Assembly: GCA_003133345.1 (NCBI GenBank)
Contig: PKXB01000121.1
Location: 8,574 to 17,044 of the forward strand
Direction of reading: 5' to 3'
Length of the DNA stretch: 8,471 nt
DNA from: Hyphomicrobiales bacterium
Lineage (GTDB): Bacteria > Pseudomonadota > Alphaproteobacteria > Rhizobiales > Xanthobacteraceae
Part shown: positions 6,255 through 8,471 of the stretch, piece after piece
How the letters are laid out: the number at the start of each line of letters is the position of its first letter
How positions within the stretch are numbered: position 1 is the first letter of the stretch
The notes under the pieces: model-generated
The model's database searches: none
The model's input: only the letters and a program-made list of their open reading frames with translations
Told to the model about the DNA's origin: nothing
Program-made: the position numbers and the translations under genes

Positions 6255-6791
6255 TCAATCGAGGTCCTTCTCGAGCTGGATGTAGGGCCCAGCCATCATT
6301 CCTTCGCTCCGGAAAAACAGCAGCTGAAGGGGGGCATCCCTTGCGACCATCGTTCGCATCTTGCCAACGCCCGCTTTCTTGAACTCACGGGAGATAGCTT
6401 CGAACAACGCGCTCCCGATGCCATGCAAACGCATCTCCGGTTCGACCGACAACGCGAAGACCCAGCCGCAGGGTGTGGAGCCGAATTCCCAGGCGCGAAT
6501 TTCGCCGATGATGAAGCCGAGCACGTGCGGATCCGCTTTGTCTACGCGACTCTCGGCAACCAGGAAGAACCGCTCGTGCAGCCGCCGTTTGCCGTAACGA
6601 ACGAATACATCGTTCCAGTATTCCGCCTTGGCGAGCTTGGTTACCCGGGTGTCGAGTCCGATCACATGCGGGATATCGGCGGCTTGCACGCGCCGGACCC
6701 GCACCGTGCTGTCGGTCTTCGCTGCACGCGCTTTTGCGGCTGTCGCCAAGTGAGCTGGCCTTTCGTTCCGATTCACAAACCAATAGCGCAT
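6255..6791 (-). CDS. GNAT family N-acetyltransferase, BadL-like
   Basis: This 178-residue protein is an acetyl-CoA-dependent N-acetyltransferase. The domain runs from about VRVRRVQAADIP (30-41) to the end. The acetyl-CoA pyrophosphate loop is R121-L-H-G124-I-G126, following the strand WVFALSVEP. FFRSEGMMAGPYIQLEK closes the fold. Its conserved middle (RAWEFGSTPCGW) is not a feature of ribosomal-protein or antibiotic acetyltransferases as I know them. A GNAT gene (badL) neighbours badM in the R. palustris benzoate cluster, and lysine acetylation there controls acyl-CoA synthetases through other GNAT enzymes, so a protein-acetylating role is possible but unproven. ATG 6791 has no clear ribosome binding site, and the first ~29 residues are basic and outside the fold; a GTG at residue 30 is an alternative start. 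It is divergent from the DUF2249 gene, with a 55-bp gap. Confidence 0.83.
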   Translation of the reverse strand: MRYWFVNRNERPAHLATAAKARAAKTDSTVRVRRVQAADIPHVIGLDTRVTKLAKAEYWNDVFVRYGKRRLHERFFLVAESRVDKADPHVLGFIIGEIRAWEFGSTPCGWVFALSVEPEMRLHGIGSALFEAISREFKKAGVGKMRTMVARDAPLQLLFFRSEGMMAGPYIQLEKDLD

Positions 6792-6835
6792 AATTAGGCA
6801 TTGTGGTACCGATTTATCGCCCTGCGCGCCAGATT

Positions 6836-6839
6836 GGAG
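6836..6839 (+). promoter_or_regulatory. Ribosome binding site deciding a GTG start
   Basis: GGAG, within TTGGAGC, lies 7 nt before the GTG at 6847. It supports GTG as the start of the DUF2249 gene. Confidence 0.65.
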
Positions 6840-6846
6840 CTTTGCC

Positions 6847-7149
6847 GTGCATCACGACCACCACGCCCACGCTCGACCGGCTGATGGTTCCCGGAAATGG
6901 CGAACCGCCGACGCCATCCATATCGACCTGCGCGGCCTGGAGCCCCCGGAGCCGATGGTCGCGGTTTTGCAGACCATTGAAAGCGGCGAAGTCGATACCG
7001 CTCTGGTCGGCTATTTCGATCGAGAGCCGATCTTTCTCTATCCGGAGCTCGAGGATCGCGGCTGGAGTCACGAGCTCTTGGAGTCGCATTGCGGCAGCGC
7101 CGACTGTGAAGACGGCATCATGCTGCGCATGGTGCGCTGGGGTTCATGA
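6847..7149 (+). CDS. Small DUF2249 domain protein with histidine-rich N-terminus
   Basis: This 100-residue soluble protein is of unknown function. From residue ~24 it follows the DUF2249 pattern: IHIDLRGLEPPEPMVAVLQ (24-42), then DREPIFLYPELEDRGW (58-73), and a final ML.MVRW strand. DUF2249 proteins are SirA/TusA-like in size and are often found beside hemerythrins, nitric oxide or denitrification genes and anaerobic regulators; no enzymatic role is established to my knowledge. The N-terminus is unusual, with five histidines in residues 2-8 (HHDHHAH), which suggests metal binding. There is also HCGSADC near the end. It starts with GTG, supported by GGAG 7 nt upstream. It is the only plus-strand gene in this half of the window, sharing a 55-bp divergent region with the GNAT gene and ending 22 bp from the convergent SDR gene. 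Confidence 0.8.
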   Translation: MHHDHHAHARPADGSRKWRTADAIHIDLRGLEPPEPMVAVLQTIESGEVDTALVGYFDREPIFLYPELEDRGWSHELLESHCGSADCEDGIMLRMVRWGS

Positions 7150-7171
7150 GCGTCGCCGCGCGCTTAAATCA

Positions 7172-7927
7172 TCAAATATATTGTCCGGCGTCGACGCGCA
7201 GCACTTCGCCGGTGATGGCGCGGGCGGCGTCGGACAAAAGAAACAGCACCGCATTACTGATATCCTGCGGATCGGCAAGCTCGGGGAGCGCCGCTTCGGC
7301 CACGGCCCGGGAAAGAATTTCTTCCGGCAAGGCGCGCGCCATGTGGGTCATGACCATGCCGGGCGCGACCGCATTGACGGTGACGCCTTTCTTGCCGAAT
7401 TCGCGCGCCGCGGTCTTGGTCAGGCCGATCAGGCCGGCCTTGGCCGCCGCGTAATTGGCCTGGCCGAATTTGCCGCGCATGCCGTTGATCGACGTGATGT
7501 TGACGATGCGGCCAAATCCCTGCCCCACCATCAGCGGCGCGACGGCACGGATCATGTTGAACGCGCCGGTGAGATTGACATTGAGCACCGCCGCCCAGTC
7601 GGCATCGCTCATTTTGGCGATCGAGCGATCGCGGGTGATGCCGGCGTTGTTGACGAGCAGGGTCGGCGCTTGCGCAAGCTCCGCGATGGCGGCTTTCACC
7701 GCGTTGGTGTCGACGATATCGATGCGCACGAACCGATGCGGGAAGCTCGCAAGGCGCTCCGGCTCGCCGATATCGAAGGCATACACCTGTGCTCCGGCCT
7801 CGCCGAGCGCGTCGGCGATCGCCCGGCCGATGCCGCGGCTGCCGCCGGTGACGATGGCGCGGTGATCGCGAAAATCAAAGCGCGGCTGACAGGCAAGTTT
7901 CGATTTGACGAGCATCGACGAGGACAT
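7172..7927 (-). CDS. Short-chain dehydrogenase/reductase, FabG/PhaB-like
   Basis: This 251-residue classical SDR is a soluble NAD(P)-dependent oxidoreductase with a Rossmann fold. Key features are TGGSRGIG at 27-34 (cofactor loop), NNAG at 93-96, N118, and the catalytic S146, Y159 and K163 (NITSINGMRG and QANYAAAKAG). It ends in ITGEVLRVDAGQYI. D52 after the second strand (YAFDIGEP) points to NAD(H) rather than NADPH. It resembles 3-oxoacyl-ACP and acetoacetyl-CoA reductases; in an aromatic-degradation context it might be a 3-hydroxyacyl-CoA or BadH-like alcohol dehydrogenase, but the substrate cannot be read from sequence. The open frame extends upstream to 8014, but residues there only shadow the GNAT gene; ATG 7927 overlaps the GNAT stop by one base (TGATG), which implies translational coupling. 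ATG 7915 is an alternative. No good ribosome binding site is seen for either. Confidence 0.88.
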   Translation of the reverse strand: MSSSMLVKSKLACQPRFDFRDHRAIVTGGSRGIGRAIADALGEAGAQVYAFDIGEPERLASFPHRFVRIDIVDTNAVKAAIAELAQAPTLLVNNAGITRDRSIAKMSDADWAAVLNVNLTGAFNMIRAVAPLMVGQGFGRIVNITSINGMRGKFGQANYAAAKAGLIGLTKTAAREFGKKGVTVNAVAPGMVMTHMARALPEEILSRAVAEAALPELADPQDISNAVLFLLSDAARAITGEVLRVDAGQYI

Positions 7928-8469
7928 CAAACGAGGGGTTGGTCGAAACAAAGCTGCTGCGCGGGCAGGAACCCATTGCGTTGGAGATAGGCGAGCAGAT
8001 CGTGGTCTTGCCAATCGACTTCGGTGCGCACCTTCTCAACGCGCAGCGTGCCGAGGTTGGCCAATAATTGCGACACCAAAGCGCGGCCGACGCCTTTATT
8101 CTGATAATCCGGATCGACGCCAATCGTATCGATGACCGCGGTGGTTTCGACCCGGCCGAATTCGCCGAGGTCGACGCGGGCCATGATGAAGCCGACCGGC
8201 ACCGTATCAAGCTCGGCGACCAGCGAGACGCACACACCCGATTCGGTCAGCGCATCCGCCAGCTTGCGCTGAAAATATCCGGCCCGGTCGCGGCCGGTAA
8301 TCCGTCGATCGATCGCCACCAGCGCACGTAGATCGCGTTCGGCCATCGAACGCACCGGTATCCGATCGCGCGCGAGCGGTCCGTAATCCGCGGCGGGCTC
8401 ACCACTGTAATTGATCTCGGCGGCTTCTCCCACGTGTTGCGGGAGCGTGATGCCGGTCTTTTGAACCAT
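7927..8469 (-). CDS. GNAT family N-acetyltransferase
   Basis: This 180-residue protein has an acetyltransferase domain starting near IPVRSMAERDLRALVAID (37-54). The acetyl-CoA loop is Q123-N-K-G126-V-G128 in IGVDPDYQNKGVG, after the strand ETTAVIDT, and the fold closes with LAYLQRNGFLPA. The first ~36 residues are extra to the fold. The substrate is unknown. Protein lysine acetylation is possible, since R. palustris controls its benzoate and 4-hydroxybenzoate CoA ligases that way, but nothing here proves it. The gene overlaps the SDR downstream by one base, so the pair is one transcription unit. Its ATG is two bases from the right edge: the ribosome binding site cannot be seen and the true start may lie outside the window. 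Confidence 0.82.
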   Translation of the reverse strand: MVQKTGITLPQHVGEAAEINYSGEPAADYGPLARDRIPVRSMAERDLRALVAIDRRITGRDRAGYFQRKLADALTESGVCVSLVAELDTVPVGFIMARVDLGEFGRVETTAVIDTIGVDPDYQNKGVGRALVSQLLANLGTLRVEKVRTEVDWQDHDLLAYLQRNGFLPAQQLCFDQPLV

Positions 8470-8471
8470 GC

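Noticed and set aside
6168..6797. 209-codon open frame on the plus strand
   Set aside because: It is antisense to the BadL-like GNAT gene, whose acetyl-CoA loop is clear on the minus strand.
6812..6821. CGAT-TT-ATCG palindrome in the 55-bp divergent region as an FNR site
   Set aside because: The spacer is 2 bp, not 4, and the outer TT/AA bases are missing, so it does not fit the FNR family.
6803..7990. 395-codon open frame on the plus strand
   Set aside because: It runs through the DUF2249 gene in the wrong frame and then antisense to the SDR gene, both of which have clear motifs.
7928..8014. N-terminal extension of the SDR to 8014
   Set aside because: The 29 extra residues overlap the GNAT C-terminus in another frame and are not part of an SDR fold.

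Overview
The window is GC-rich, densely packed bacterial DNA. It is most likely from an alphaproteobacterium related to Rhodopseudomonas and other purple or denitrifying aromatic degraders. The basis is the 4-hydroxybenzoyl-CoA reductase genes in the order small, large, medium (as in R. palustris hbaBCD, unlike Thauera hcrABC), with Crp/Fnr, Rrf2 and GNAT genes nearby that resemble the HbaR, BadM and BadL set of anaerobic benzoate clusters. The taxon is an inference; no rRNA or other marker is present.

Layout. Positions 1-395 (minus) hold the N-terminal part of an ADP-forming-type acyl-CoA synthetase that runs off the left edge. A 175-bp divergent promoter region (396-570) carries two FNR-type palindromes, one suitably placed for each flanking gene. 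Positions 571-4372 (plus) are a three-gene operon with ATGA overlaps encoding the complete 4-hydroxybenzoyl-CoA reductase: the 2x[2Fe-2S] subunit, the molybdenum subunit, and the FAD subunit with the extra [4Fe-4S] loop. Convergent to it, positions 4383-6791 (minus) hold a run of GNAT acetyltransferase, Rrf2 regulator, Crp/Fnr regulator and RidA-family protein. A perfect FNR box (TTGAT-N4-ATCAA) lies just upstream of the Crp/Fnr gene. Divergent from the GNAT gene is a small DUF2249 protein (6847-7149, plus). Convergent to that are an SDR oxidoreductase and a second GNAT gene (7172-8469, minus), which overlap by one base.

How it fits together. The reductase removes the para-hydroxyl of 4-hydroxybenzoyl-CoA to give benzoyl-CoA, the central intermediate of anaerobic aromatic breakdown. 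The acyl-CoA synthetase could supply or process CoA thioesters. The Crp/Fnr protein lacks FNR-type cysteines but has the residues that read TTGAT, so it is a plausible effector-responsive activator of the sites found here. The Rrf2 and GNAT genes are plausible BadM- and BadL-like factors. The SDR could act in a beta-oxidation-type step, but its substrate cannot be read from sequence.

I see no RNA genes, mobile elements, CRISPR arrays or convincing intrinsic terminators. The chemistry is a known pathway. The more novel points are the regulatory wiring, the atypical RidA, the possible ADP-forming ligase and the DUF2249 neighbour.
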